Assembly (NCBI GenBank): GCA_947428835.1
Contig: CANENE010000001.1
Location: 124,001 to 188,000 of the forward strand
Source of the DNA: an uncultured bacterium
GTDB taxonomy: Bacteria > Cyanobacteriota > Vampirovibrionia > Gastranaerophilales > Gastranaerophilaceae
Length of the DNA: 64,000 bases
Reading direction: 5' to 3'
This document shows, piece after piece, positions 26,799 through 36,292 of this stretch. Positions within the stretch are counted from its first letter, which is position 1. The number at the start of each line of letters is the position of its first letter. The notes under the pieces are model-generated. The model saw only the letters and a program-made list of their open reading frames with translations. It did not search any database and was not told the DNA's origin. The translations under genes were made by a program, and so were the position numbers.

Positions 26799-28186
26799 TG
26801 AAAAAAAGAGATAAATTTTGGCTGGATAGAATAATATGGATTTTTTTGGTAATAATTCTTTTTATAGCCGTATCTTTTTATAATATTATTGAACTCAACG
26901 GCTCATATCTGACAGAAGAAAAAGCCGAAGTCAATATATTCAAAAAACAAATTGAATGGGCAATAACGCCGATTTTGAAAAAACAAAACATTATAGAATT
27001 GCAAAAATACTGCGATGATTTTAAAGACGACAGGGAATTCGCCTTTAGAATATTTGACAAAAACAAAAATCTGCTTGCTTCATCATCTAAAAACCGTTCT
27101 TTAGAAATTGCCGATGATGATTCAATATTATCAAAAACCAAACACAGCCTGTGGGATTTATATAAACATTCTTTTAAAGATAACAGCTTGGAACAGACAA
27201 CCGAATTAAATATAGACAATTCCAAATATTATATTGAAATTTCAATATCGGAAGAATTTGTAATCAAATCCTTAATCAATGCACAAAAAAATATTATTAT
27301 TTTATTCGGAATTTGTTTGATATTATTGACTTTATTCATATGTCATATTTTTCTTTCCATCAAAAAATCCTTTAATTCGCTTGAAGATAGCGTCATACAA
27401 ATTTCTAACGGCCGGCTTGACACAGAAATCGAAATTCCAAAGAACGGTTTATTACATGAGCTTGCTTTGGCGATTGTCAAAATGACCAACAAACTAAAAA
27501 TACAAATAAAGAGATTATCTAAACTTGAACAATACAAAACGGAATTTATCCAAAATATAACCCACGAAATAAAAACCCCGATTACTGCCATAAATTCTGC
27601 AATTGAGCTTATTGAAATAAAAAATGAAGCGGTCGGTATAAACAAAGAATGCCTTGATATAATTAACTTTCAGACAAATTCAATAAATAAACTGGCAGAA
27701 GATATTTTAGCTCTTTCGGAAATTGATTTAAAAAAGACAGAAGAAATAAAAACACTTGCACCCGTAAATTTAACAAAAATTGCTCAACAAGCTATAAAAT
27801 ACCATTTGGGATTGAATTGTAAAATCAACCTTATTAAAACAGAAGATATTACAACAGATGCTAACGCAGATTTGTTATTGATGGCAATATCGAACCTTTT
27901 AAGTAATGCCGTGAAATATTCCAAATCAGATAAAATTGATGTCATCATATCAAAAGAAAAAAACACCGCTACAATAGAAATAAAAGATTATGGAATCGGA
28001 ATTAAAAAAGAACATCTGCCTCATATATTTGAAAGATTTTATACCATAGATAAATCAAGATCAAAAGAAAAAGGCGGAAGCGGTTTGGGACTATCTATAG
28101 TGAAAAATATCATAGAACTTCATAACTGGAATATTACCGTCGAAAGCAAGTTAAATAAAGGTACATCTTTTAAAATATATACTTAA
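26798..28186 (+). CDS. Membrane sensor histidine kinase
   Basis: Two transmembrane helices (about 12-31 and 165-187) bracket a ~130-residue extracytoplasmic sensor region without a recognised fold. A HAMP-like linker follows (SNGRLDTEIEIP). H256 in FIQNITHEIKTP is the phosphorylation site. The ATPase domain has the N-box (ISNLLSNAVKYS), G1 (IEIKDYGIGI), F-box (IFERFYTIDKSRS) and G2 (GGSGLGLSIVK). It forms a two-component pair with the preceding regulator by a 1-bp overlap. The signal is unknown. The neighbouring MBOAT and GT genes hint at envelope sensing, but only by position. Confidence 0.94.
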   Translation: MKKRDKFWLDRIIWIFLVIILFIAVSFYNIIELNGSYLTEEKAEVNIFKKQIEWAITPILKKQNIIELQKYCDDFKDDREFAFRIFDKNKNLLASSSKNRSLEIADDDSILSKTKHSLWDLYKHSFKDNSLEQTTELNIDNSKYYIEISISEEFVIKSLINAQKNIIILFGICLILLTLFICHIFLSIKKSFNSLEDSVIQISNGRLDTEIEIPKNGLLHELALAIVKMTNKLKIQIKRLSKLEQYKTEFIQNITHEIKTPITAINSAIELIEIKNEAVGINKECLDIINFQTNSINKLAEDILALSEIDLKKTEEIKTLAPVNLTKIAQQAIKYHLGLNCKINLIKTEDITTDANADLLLMAISNLLSNAVKYSKSDKIDVIISKEKNTATIEIKDYGIGIKKEHLPHIFERFYTIDKSRSKEKGGSGLGLSIVKNIIELHNWNITVESKLNKGTSFKIYT

Positions 28187-28257
28187 TTATTTTTTTAGCT
28201 AACAATAAACTAACAATCATTTTGTATATTTGTTCATATAACCAAGCCGGGATTTAT

Positions 28258-29250
28258 ATGAACGACAATAAAAAGATTTCAATAATCAGATTTAATGCAA
28301 TTGGAGATGTTGTTTTATCAACAATCATACCTTTTGCAATAAAACTTAAATACCCAAATTGTCAAATTCATTACCTGACAAGTCAAGGTAATGTAAAAAT
28401 GCTCAAAAATTGCCCTTATATAGATAAAGTTATAGGATTTAAAGGCAATATCTATGAAACAATCAAAAATCAATTCAAACAAAAATACGATGTCATAATC
28501 AGCCTGAATTATACCTTGAAATGCTATGCTCTTGCATTCTTGTCATTTCCTAAAAAAGTTGTTTTTAAAAGCTTCAAAGGAACAAGCTGGGTAGAAAACT
28601 ATTTTTACACAGCAAAAAAAGTTTATAGCGATTTAAAGCTTCCGGATAGATTATTTTTAATGAATCGGGATGAAAAAATATATCATCAGATATCTAAACA
28701 AATGAATAGCTACCCTAAACCGCATATTATAATAAACCCCGGAAAATACTTTAATCAGCCAAGACAAGGAAGGGTTTGGAATATTCAAAAATGGAAGGAC
28801 TTATCCAAAAGGCTTTTAAATACCTATGGAGGAACGGTTTTTGTAAATGGAAGCTTAGATGAAAGAGACTATCATATGTCTCTTATTGACAAAAATATTA
28901 TTATCTGTAGCGGCCTGTTTGAGCTTGAAGAAACCTGCGCTTTTTTATCACTTGCCGATTTAGTAGTTTCCGGTGATTCCGGCCCTTTGCATATTGCAAG
29001 TGCATATAACAGAAAAACGCTTGCAATATTAGGCTCAACTTCTCCGAATAAAATAAAACCCTATGGGAAAAACGGATATTTTATAGAACCTTCTGCAAAG
29101 TGCCGATATTGTTGGAAGAAAAAATGCAGACAATCCAAGTATAGCGGTAAATACTGTCCTTGTATTGAAAGCATAAGCGTGGATATGGTTATGGAAAAAA
29201 TAGAAAAACACACTCTTTTAACGCAAGAATTGGAAACCGTAAAATGTTAA
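28258..29250 (+). CDS. Glycosyltransferase family 9 (heptosyltransferase-like)
   Basis: The start KISIIRFNAIGDVVLSTIIP matches the GT9/WaaC-WaaF N-terminus, including the G-D that follows the first strand. The C-terminal nucleotide-sugar site is VVSGDSGPLHIASAYNRKTL followed by ILGSTSPNKIKPYG. A cysteine cluster near the end (CRYCWKKKCRQ...CPC) is seen in many GT9 proteins of low-GC diderms. I place the start at the ATG giving 331 residues; an in-frame ATG 12 codons upstream adds an unlikely extension. It would add a heptose or similar sugar to the LPS core on the cytoplasmic face. The next gene overlaps it by 7 bp. Confidence 0.88.
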   Translation: MNDNKKISIIRFNAIGDVVLSTIIPFAIKLKYPNCQIHYLTSQGNVKMLKNCPYIDKVIGFKGNIYETIKNQFKQKYDVIISLNYTLKCYALAFLSFPKKVVFKSFKGTSWVENYFYTAKKVYSDLKLPDRLFLMNRDEKIYHQISKQMNSYPKPHIIINPGKYFNQPRQGRVWNIQKWKDLSKRLLNTYGGTVFVNGSLDERDYHMSLIDKNIIICSGLFELEETCAFLSLADLVVSGDSGPLHIASAYNRKTLAILGSTSPNKIKPYGKNGYFIEPSAKCRYCWKKKCRQSKYSGKYCPCIESISVDMVMEKIEKHTLLTQELETVKC

Positions 29251-29858
29251 ATAGTATACAAACACCCGTTAGACAAAATTTAGCAAACCAAAACAACAAT
29301 GCAAAAATAAAAGCAGCATTTGGAGCTATTGTTGGAACAGTAATTCCTGTTGCAATTATGATGAAAAAACAAAATATTCAAAATCCCCTAAAGCTTGAAT
29401 ACAATCTAAAAGATATGCTTGTTTTGTCATCTGCTTCTATTATGGCAGGCACTGCTTCGGGTATGATTAATGAACCTTTAAAATCAAAAGAAAACAAAAT
29501 AAAAGAAGGTACATTTCAGCTTTTAAATGCAGCATTTCCTGCAATTTTGTCTTCAATAGCATTAAAATTTTGTAAAAGTCATAAACAATTCGATTCAGCT
29601 ATTTTTAAAATAATTTCGGTTTTAACAGGAATTACAACAGGAATGTTTATGGCAGTTAAAACTGCAAATAAAATATTTGACCCGAATGATAAAAATCCGG
29701 ATAGAAAATTATCCCCAAAAGATTGTATTGCAAGTATAGATGATGCAATCGGGGCTTTAGCACTTGCAAAATTTCCGATAGTTCAAAAATTGCATTTTGA
29801 TAAGCTGCTTCCTGTAATATATGCCTATTGCGGATATAGAGCAGGAAAAACGAATTAA
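29244..29858 (+). CDS. Uncharacterised membrane protein with Asn/Gln-rich N-terminus
   Basis: 204 residues, not recognised. The N-terminus (MLNSIQTPVRQNLANQNNN) resembles the polar leaders of other proteins here and runs to AAFGAIVG (26-28 FGA), but that box lies at the start of a hydrophobic helix (GAIVGTVIPVAIMM), so the likeness may be chance. Three or four membrane helices follow (MLVLSSASIMAGTASGMI, FPAILSSIALKF, IISVLTGITTGMFMAV). A conserved-looking acidic stretch, CIASIDDAIGALALAKF, sits near the C-terminus. It overlaps the GT9 gene by 7 bp and lies 22 bp before the Na/Pi cotransporter, so the three are probably one operon. Confidence 0.62.
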   Translation: MLNSIQTPVRQNLANQNNNAKIKAAFGAIVGTVIPVAIMMKKQNIQNPLKLEYNLKDMLVLSSASIMAGTASGMINEPLKSKENKIKEGTFQLLNAAFPAILSSIALKFCKSHKQFDSAIFKIISVLTGITTGMFMAVKTANKIFDPNDKNPDRKLSPKDCIASIDDAIGALALAKFPIVQKLHFDKLLPVIYAYCGYRAGKTN

Positions 29859-29880
29859 GAATATAAAAGAGGTATGTTAT

Positions 29881-31641
29881 ATGAATATATATTCAATTTT
29901 TACACTAATAGGAGGACTGGCTTTTTTCTTATATGGCATTTCAATTATGTCGCAAGGATTAGAAAATATAGCAGGCGGCAAGCTTGAAAAACTTCTGAAA
30001 AAAATTACATCAAACCCAATCAAAAGCTTTTTTATAGGGGCAGGTATTACAGCGATTATACAATCATCTTCTGCTGTTACTGTTATATTAATTGGTCTTG
30101 TAAATTCAGGTCTTATGAGTTTGTCGCAAACCATAAGTATTATATTTGGCGCAAATGTAGGTACTACAATAACAGCATGGCTTCTAAGCTTAACTGCTAT
30201 TCAAGAAAATGCAGGTACCATTTTAAAAATATTGAAACCCGAAACTTTCTCTCCTATTTTGGCATTTGTCGGGGTTTGTTTTATTATGTCATCCAAACAC
30301 GCCAAACAAAAAAATATAGGTTCGGTTATGATTGGGTTTTCAATTTTGATGACAGGTATGGTATTTATGGCAAATGCTATGTCTCCTTTGTCTGAACTTC
30401 CCCAATTTAGAAATATCATGCTTGCATTCACCAATCCTGTTTTAGGTTTATTTGCAGGTATTATTATAACAATGCTGATACAAAGCTCATCAGCTTCTGT
30501 CGGAATATTGCAGGCTTTATCCTTAAGCGGAAGTGTCAGCTGGTCTGCAGCTATTCCGATTATTTTAGGACAAAACATAGGAACGTGTGTTTCAGCTCTA
30601 TTAGCAGGTATTGGAGTTAGCACAAATGCAAGAAGAGTTGCTGCAGTACATATCATATTTAATACAATGGGTGCTTTCATTTGGTTTGGTTTATATATTA
30701 TTTTAAATGCAATATTCCATTTCAAATTTGTCTCAAATAATATATCGCCATTTGGAATAGCGTTATTTCATACAATTTATAATATTCTTACGGCAATAGT
30801 TTTGTTTCCTTTTATGAAATTCATCGAACGACTGGCAACTAAATATGTCGTTGATGATAATTACAATAAAACGGTTTTTCTTGATGAAAGGTTATTGTTG
30901 ACTCCCGCTTTTGCAATATCGGAGTGCATTCAAAAGACGACCGAAATGGCAAAAACCACCCATTTCAATTTCATTAATTCACTTAAAATGCTAAAAACTT
31001 ATCGCTCAAGAATGGCCGAAGAAATCATTGAAAACGAAACAAAACTTGATTTATATGAAGATAAACTTAATTCATTTCTTATAAAATTATCAAGCAAGGA
31101 ATTAAGCCAAAAAGATGGGAGCAGGATTTCCCAGTTGCTTCTTATAATAAGTGAATTTGAAAAAATCGCAGATCATGCAATGAGTATTTTAAAAATTGCA
31201 CAAAAATTAGATAATTCTGATAAAAAATTTTCTAATGACGCAGATATGGAACTATATACCATCACGAAAGCAGTTGGAGAAATTTTTTATATAGCATTTG
31301 AAGCATATAAAAATGATGATTTAAAAGCTGCAGGAAAAGTTGAATCATTAGAAGCAGTTATCAAAAAAGGAATCAGGCGCGCAAGAAATAACCATATACA
31401 AAGATTGAAAGAAAATCTTTGCTGTGTTGAAAACGGATTTTTATTTTCAGATATTTTAATTGATTTAAGAAGAATAGCTGCACATTGTTCCAATATAGCA
31501 TTTAGTATTATCCAACTCTATGATTCTGACTTCAATAAACATAAGTTCAATCATAGAGATAAAAAACAAGACTTGGAATTTCAGAAAAAATATCAAAATT
31601 ACAAGTCTATATATAAAGTTCAAAAAAATAAAACAAATTAG
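29881..31641 (+). CDS. Na/phosphate cotransporter family protein with C-terminal PhoU-like domain (NptA/YjbB type)
   Basis: Two inverted repeats of the Na/Pi-cotransporter fold are visible, each with the diagnostic QSSSA: ITAIIQSSSAVTVILIGLV and ITMLIQSSSASVGILQALS, with GANVGTTITAW and GQNIGTCVSALLAG as partner motifs. Residues ~350-586 are a soluble helical PhoU-like region that probably senses or regulates uptake. I use the ATG at 29881 because GAGG precedes it and the membrane domain then starts normally (MNIYSIFTLIGGLAFFLYGI); upstream in-frame starts lie inside the previous gene. Function: sodium-driven phosphate transport across the inner membrane, in a direction that family knowledge leaves open. 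Confidence 0.9.
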   Translation: MNIYSIFTLIGGLAFFLYGISIMSQGLENIAGGKLEKLLKKITSNPIKSFFIGAGITAIIQSSSAVTVILIGLVNSGLMSLSQTISIIFGANVGTTITAWLLSLTAIQENAGTILKILKPETFSPILAFVGVCFIMSSKHAKQKNIGSVMIGFSILMTGMVFMANAMSPLSELPQFRNIMLAFTNPVLGLFAGIIITMLIQSSSASVGILQALSLSGSVSWSAAIPIILGQNIGTCVSALLAGIGVSTNARRVAAVHIIFNTMGAFIWFGLYIILNAIFHFKFVSNNISPFGIALFHTIYNILTAIVLFPFMKFIERLATKYVVDDNYNKTVFLDERLLLTPAFAISECIQKTTEMAKTTHFNFINSLKMLKTYRSRMAEEIIENETKLDLYEDKLNSFLIKLSSKELSQKDGSRISQLLLIISEFEKIADHAMSILKIAQKLDNSDKKFSNDADMELYTITKAVGEIFYIAFEAYKNDDLKAAGKVESLEAVIKKGIRRARNNHIQRLKENLCCVENGFLFSDILIDLRRIAAHCSNIAFSIIQLYDSDFNKHKFNHRDKKQDLEFQKKYQNYKSIYKVQKNKTN

Positions 31642-31667
31642 ATTTTAAAACCATTAGAAGTAAAAAT

Positions 31668-31697
31668 TTGACAAAGTTATGTTTAATAATTTTTAAT
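31668..31697 (+). promoter_or_regulatory. Candidate promoter of the M48 protease gene
   Basis: TTGACA (31668-31673) is a perfect -35; TTTAAT (31692-31697) is a fair -10 at 18 bp. The mRNA would have an ~75-nt leader that ends with a good AGGAGA ribosome-binding site. Confidence 0.4.
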
Positions 31698-31778
31698 ATA
31701 GTATTTTATCGTTTTATTCTTTAGTATAAAATATTTTTATAAGATGGTATTAAGACACAGATAGGAGAATTTTGAGTT

Positions 31779-32630
31779 ATGAAAAAGATTTTGACATCTC
31801 TTTTTGCCTTAATGTTGATGCTGGCTCCGATTTCAAATGCAGCAGCAAACAACTGGACAAGCAAAGCAAGTGTAGAAAGAGTAAACAGAATTGGTAAAGC
31901 GCTGTTATCTAAAAACAGTTTGCCTACTAAAATCAATTTCAAAGTCTATGAAACCGATGAAATCAATGCTTTTGCAAATGCGGATAAAGAAATCTGCGTT
32001 TATACGGGACTGTTAAAATTCGTAAGCAATGATGCGGAATTAGCAGGTGTAATCGCCCATGAAATCGGCCATATCGTAAACAATCACGTTGCAAAACAAA
32101 ATGTAACCAATGCCGTTACATCAACTGCAATTAACACTGCAGCTATAATTAAGCCAAATGCGGCAATTAAAGCTGTTGCTAACACTGCAAACGATTTAAC
32201 CATGCTTAAAATGTCCAGGGTAGAAGAATACGAAGCCGATATCACAGGCGTTGATTTGATGACAAAAGCAGGCTATAGCCCTCTTGCAATGGTGTCTGTA
32301 TTGTTCAAAATCGGAGGAAGCTATAAAGATTTCACATCCACCCACCCTTCATCCGATAAAAGAACAATGTATATCTATGATTACATAACATATACATACC
32401 CTGCCAAAGCCAAAGCAGGCTATACAACGGATTCTTATAAGAAATTTATGGCATACGCAAAACCAATAGTTGATGCCAGAAACGCAGACCCTAAAAAACT
32501 TGCAGCATTTAATAAACAACAAGAAAAACTTAAACAAAAACGTCTTGCAAAGCTTGAAAAATATAAAACTGCAAAAGATTCAAACGGCTGGGATAAGTCA
32601 TTTAACGCTCTAAGAGCACTTTCATATTAG
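31779..32630 (+). CDS. Secreted M48-family zinc metalloprotease
   Basis: A classical signal peptide (MKKILTSLFALMLMLAPISN, cleavage near ANA-AAN) sends it to the periplasm. The zinc site is H94-E95-x-x-H98 in VIAHEIGHIVNNHVAKQ, and the third ligand Glu lies in SRVEEYEADITGVDLM, as in YggG/LoiP and BepA-type M48 enzymes. The HPSSDKRTMYIY segment is also family-typical. It lacks the membrane helices of HtpX and the TPR domain of BepA, so it is a minimal soluble M48 enzyme, likely in outer-membrane protein quality control. A lysine-rich tail closes it. Own promoter and terminator: monocistronic. Confidence 0.92.
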   Translation: MKKILTSLFALMLMLAPISNAAANNWTSKASVERVNRIGKALLSKNSLPTKINFKVYETDEINAFANADKEICVYTGLLKFVSNDAELAGVIAHEIGHIVNNHVAKQNVTNAVTSTAINTAAIIKPNAAIKAVANTANDLTMLKMSRVEEYEADITGVDLMTKAGYSPLAMVSVLFKIGGSYKDFTSTHPSSDKRTMYIYDYITYTYPAKAKAGYTTDSYKKFMAYAKPIVDARNADPKKLAAFNKQQEKLKQKRLAKLEKYKTAKDSNGWDKSFNALRALSY

Positions 32631-32650
32631 AAGTTATTTTTTTATAAAGA

Positions 32651-32682
32651 AAAACCAATTGCTTTGAGCAGTTGGTTTTTTG
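32651..32682 (+). terminator. Rho-independent terminator after the M48 protease gene
   Basis: AACCAATTGCT and AGCAGTTGGTT form an 11-bp stem (one G-T pair) with a 3-nt loop, followed by T6. Confidence 0.85.
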
Positions 32683-32725
32683 CTTTATAATGATATTTGT
32701 AAATGTTAAATTATAAAGGAGAAAA

Positions 32726-33295
32726 ATGACTTTATCCGAAAAAGAAAAGTGTGCAAAAGGAATGCTCTATGACGCTAATTATGATGAAGAAATGAAGCTT
32801 GAAAGAGCTAAGACAAAGCTTTTGTGCCAAAAATATAATAATATTCAATATGATGATTTTGAAAAAAGAAATGGAATAATAAAAAATTTGTTTAACAAAA
32901 CCGGGAATAATTTCTTGATTGAGCCTTCTTTTTGGTGCGATTACGGATATAATATCGAAATCAGAGAAAACTTCTATTCTAATCATAATCTTGTGATTTT
33001 AGACTGCGCAAAAGTTACTTTTGGAAACAATGTCTTTATCGGCCCAAATTGTGCTTTTTATACAGCAGGGCATCCATTGGATATTGAAACAAGAAATAAA
33101 GGCTTGGAATACGCAAAACCAATTGAGGTTGGAAATAACGTGTGGTTTGGAGGAAATGTCGTAGTGCTGCCGGGGGTAACCATAGGCGATAATTGCACAA
33201 TAGGGGCAGGAAGTGTGATTGTAAAAGATATTCCTGATAATTCTGTTGTGGTTGGAAACCCGGGTAAGGTTATAAAGAAGCTGGAAAATGCGTAG
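32726..33295 (+). CDS. Hexapeptide-repeat sugar O-acetyltransferase (Maa/LacA/NodL type)
   Basis: The N-terminal helical cap (MTLSEKEKCAKGMLYDANY) is the family's maltose-acetyltransferase domain. A left-handed beta-helix follows, with hexapeptide turns (VTFGNNVFIGPNCAFY, IEVGNNVWFGGNVVVLPG, VTIGDNCTIGAGSVIV). The catalytic His is in TAGHPLD, and the VVGNPGKVIKKL end binds CoA. At 189 residues it is standard length and acts as a trimer in the cytoplasm, moving acetyl from acetyl-CoA to a sugar hydroxyl. AAAGGAG precedes the ATG. The natural acceptor is not clear for this family. Confidence 0.94.
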   Translation: MTLSEKEKCAKGMLYDANYDEEMKLERAKTKLLCQKYNNIQYDDFEKRNGIIKNLFNKTGNNFLIEPSFWCDYGYNIEIRENFYSNHNLVILDCAKVTFGNNVFIGPNCAFYTAGHPLDIETRNKGLEYAKPIEVGNNVWFGGNVVVLPGVTIGDNCTIGAGSVIVKDIPDNSVVVGNPGKVIKKLENA

Positions 33296-33564
33296 ATATT
33301 GAGGGCGATTTTACATCACCATAGCATTTTAGTTCCAAACTGTCCGGATATTTGCTTTAATTTTATGGTTTCGTTTTTTTTATGTTCGTTTTTCTAATAC
33401 GTCATGCTGAACTTGTTTCAGCATCTGAGGTGTTGGAAATATAATAATGGGTTTTATGCATTCCCATAGACCTCGTCAGACCCTGAAACGAGTTCGAAGG
33501 TGACGAGTTGTAAAATTATTTTAAACAATCGTCGTTATGGTATGAGTAAAACAATCCAAACTCT
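33296..33564. repeat. Repeat-bearing intergenic region (dispersed palindromic repeats)
   Basis: Contains a perfect TGCTGAA / TTCAGCA hairpin (33405-33423) continuing into CATCTGAGGTGTTGG. The reverse complement of that stretch recurs near 36.92 kb and 51.42 kb. A second palindrome-like part (GACCCTGAAACGAG, GGTGACGAG) recurs near 51.36 kb. No gene seen. Confidence 0.65.
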
Positions 33565-35604
33565 CTATGATGCAAGCTTATCAATCATATTATAATATCC
33601 GGACATAACTCCTTGTTTATGCTTACTTTCATATTCTTTAAGCTCGTCTTTGCTCATTTTCTTAGATGGCATACCGGATAAAACACGAGATGCCATATCA
33701 GTTAAAATTGTGCTCACCGCAACAATAATAGCAGAGCTCATCAGTGAACTGTTGTATTGTTTCTTGAATACATTATTCAAGCTTCCTGCAATAACAATTT
33801 GAACCGTCATTCTAAAGAACTTATTAATTCCTCTAAGCCTTGCATCTTTTTCGGCTTGCGATTTTGTAGAACCATTTCTGATAGAAGAATTAAATTCATC
33901 ATTCATATTAAACCACATACCTGTTAAGGTACCTAATGTCTGAGCTAAAACTGCGATTTTTGAATTATCAAAAGAAGATGAAGTTACGTTATTGTTTGAG
34001 CACATAAGCATTTTATTAACGTAATTTCCAAATTCTTTATTCAATTTTGCTTCATCATTTTCATACTTCGCTTCAAATTCCATAAAGCGCTTGTAGAGGT
34101 TTTGGATGTTATAGATATCTTTTGTTTCAGATGGCGGTTTTGGAATTTTGCCCCCTTGTTTGATTATATGAGATTTTTTAATTGATTCTTCAAGCTTATG
34201 TACGATTTTGTATGGATACGATACAATTTCTTTAACAAATCTAAAGGGAGCAGTCTTAAGAGCCTTTAAGTCTTTTACTTTAACTTCCATACCAAATATT
34301 TTTGTGGTTTTATAGGCGGTTCCTAAGTTTACTTTTCCTGATTTATCTGCTTTCTTTGCAATTTCTAAAATATTATCACCTAATTGTTTATTTTTATTTG
34401 CCTTAAGAGCAATTCCCATTTTTATTAAATCATCAACAGAAGCAAATTTTTCTTCTATTATTTGAGGTCTTATTTTACTTTTATGGTTTTGTACCATTTG
34501 CGATATTTTTTCGCCGATTGCCGTATGGCCTTTTAAAAATCTCGAAGAATATCCGCCCAAAATACTCAAAGAGCAGAATAAAATGATATTTTTTATGCTT
34601 AAAAGGTGGTTTTTGGTTTTATTTTCTTTTGAACTATCATTTTCTTGTTTTTTATTTAAAATTTCTTCAATTTCGCCTGTTTTTGCACAATTTGCAAATT
34701 CGTCCAATGTAATATTTGAAAGTTTATTTTGTTTAGGTGCCTTCATTCTTGTAATTTTCATACCCGATGTGAGCCTTGAAATCACACGGGAAACAAGACC
34801 AATTCCGGCGCCTAATAGGGCCGGAGCCCAGGCACTTTTATTAATAGCTTTTGAAAAACAAGCAAATACTGCAAATTGAGTTATCGCTTCACAGATATTT
34901 TCTTTAATTTCCTGTCCTTGTTTCAGATGCTGCTCTTTAACTGCCTCTTTTTCAGTTTTTCCTTTTTTAATTGCCTTATTAAAAAAATCGTTTCCAAGGA
35001 AAAATGCAGCAGTAAAACCTGAAACAAGCCTTGTTACAAATCTTTCTTTTTTGGTATCATAATTTGCAACATCATCTGCCATTGTTTTATTAAGGTTTTT
35101 GTAGAATTTTTCCGTTACAGGGTCACAGATGCTTTTGCAGTAATTGTTGCATTCTCCTGTAGGATAATCTTTGAGCCCCTTTTCATCCATTACTTCTTTT
35201 ACATATTTGAGGCTGTTTTCTTGTATTCCTTGGATGGTTTTGATTTTGTTATCAAGCTCGACAGCATCTCTATGGTTCTTTAAAAATTCACTGTTATTTA
35301 GGCTTGAATTTGGAAATTTCTTTGCAATAGAATCCACTATATCTATCGGCATAGAAAATAGGGATTTAACCACTCCGACGGCTTTTTTTGAAGCTGTATC
35401 ATTCGGTATGTATTTTTGACCCTCTATAGATTGAACAAGATTTGGAGCTTTTTGTTCAACAGAATTTATTAATCTTTTTTCTAATTTATCTAGCGCACAA
35501 TTGGCAAACCTTTTTGCTACAGTAAGGTCATCTATATTTGGAGCCTTGCCTTTAAAAGATATGCTGTTATTTAAGCTATTAAAATTTTGAATAGGGGTAT
35601 TCAT
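33565..35604 (-). CDS. Uncharacterised 679-aa membrane protein with leader, F-K-G box and internal duplication
   Basis: The leader MNTPIQNFNSLNNSISFKGK is Asn-rich and ends in FKG (17-19); no signal peptide. Two regions repeat each other. Near ~200-300: RLVSGFTAAFFLGNDFFNKA with KGKTEKEAVKEQHLKQG, and ISRLTSGMKITRM. Near ~560-660: TLGTLTGMWFNMNDEFNSSI with NGSTKSQAEKDARLRG, and SRVLSGMPSKKMS. Each holds two to three membrane helices joined by a N-D-x-F-N motif and a basic, charged loop. A further helix (IILFCSLSILGGYSSRFLKG) lies between. I cannot assign a function. The gene is isolated, downstream of the tandem pair at 36 kb. Confidence 0.7.
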   Translation of the reverse strand: MNTPIQNFNSLNNSISFKGKAPNIDDLTVAKRFANCALDKLEKRLINSVEQKAPNLVQSIEGQKYIPNDTASKKAVGVVKSLFSMPIDIVDSIAKKFPNSSLNNSEFLKNHRDAVELDNKIKTIQGIQENSLKYVKEVMDEKGLKDYPTGECNNYCKSICDPVTEKFYKNLNKTMADDVANYDTKKERFVTRLVSGFTAAFFLGNDFFNKAIKKGKTEKEAVKEQHLKQGQEIKENICEAITQFAVFACFSKAINKSAWAPALLGAGIGLVSRVISRLTSGMKITRMKAPKQNKLSNITLDEFANCAKTGEIEEILNKKQENDSSKENKTKNHLLSIKNIILFCSLSILGGYSSRFLKGHTAIGEKISQMVQNHKSKIRPQIIEEKFASVDDLIKMGIALKANKNKQLGDNILEIAKKADKSGKVNLGTAYKTTKIFGMEVKVKDLKALKTAPFRFVKEIVSYPYKIVHKLEESIKKSHIIKQGGKIPKPPSETKDIYNIQNLYKRFMEFEAKYENDEAKLNKEFGNYVNKMLMCSNNNVTSSSFDNSKIAVLAQTLGTLTGMWFNMNDEFNSSIRNGSTKSQAEKDARLRGINKFFRMTVQIVIAGSLNNVFKKQYNSSLMSSAIIVAVSTILTDMASRVLSGMPSKKMSKDELKEYESKHKQGVMSGYYNMIDKLAS

Positions 35605-35717
35605 TTAAAACAATTGTTTCTTTTTTTTGAAAATATTTTCAGAAAAATAAAAACAAAACGTTCAAAAAAGTGCTTAAAAATCGTATATTTTTACGAAATA
35701 TTAAAAAATATTATAAT

Positions 35718-36197
35718 TTAATATATTTCCCAAGGGTCATTACCGTATGCGCGCATTTGAGCATAACTGTCGTAGTCTCCATAGAGTTTACTATTGTCAG
35801 ATGCTTTGTTTTCTGTAGAATCCTCGCCTTTAAGGCTTTTATCCATGCTTTCGATTCTCATTGCAAGGTCTTCGGCATTATCTGTTGTACTTAAATCCTC
35901 AAGGGTTTTCCAACTATTTAATAAATTAATGTCAAATTCAACTTTTTTGTAGTCTTCGCTTCTCGTAAATTCATCGCTGAATCTGCCTTTGACGATACCG
36001 TCTTTATCGGTATAGACTTCTATATATTCGCATTCATCAATTTCTCTGAAATATCCGTCATAGCACCATTGTGTGGCATCATAATCATCCGTAAGCGCCT
36101 GTTTTACGACTTTTCTTGCATTATCGTCCATAAATTTCCCAAAGTTTATATTTCTTCTTTGGTTATAATTAAAGTTTGAAATACTGTTTATTCTCAT
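35718..36197 (-). CDS. Leader-bearing hypothetical protein, tandem paralogue 1
   Basis: 159 residues. The first 20 (MRINSISNFNYNQRRNINFG) are the clearest example of the leader plus INFGK box. The middle (KVVKQALTDDYDATQWCYDG, FREIDECEYIEVYTDKDG) is nearly identical to the neighbouring paralogue, and the C-terminal ~60 residues diverge. It is acidic, has no membrane helix and only two cysteines (WCYDGYFREIDECEY). I know no family for it. The duplicated gene lies 95 bp upstream on the same strand. Confidence 0.7.
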   Translation of the reverse strand: MRINSISNFNYNQRRNINFGKFMDDNARKVVKQALTDDYDATQWCYDGYFREIDECEYIEVYTDKDGIVKGRFSDEFTRSEDYKKVEFDINLLNSWKTLEDLSTTDNAEDLAMRIESMDKSLKGEDSTENKASDNSKLYGDYDSYAQMRAYGNDPWEIY

Positions 36198-36292
36198 TTT
36201 GCAACTACCTTTTCTAATTAATAAAATTTATTTTTTTGAAAAATATTAAAAGAAATTTACATTAACCTTGTATTTTTAATTATAGAAAATAT

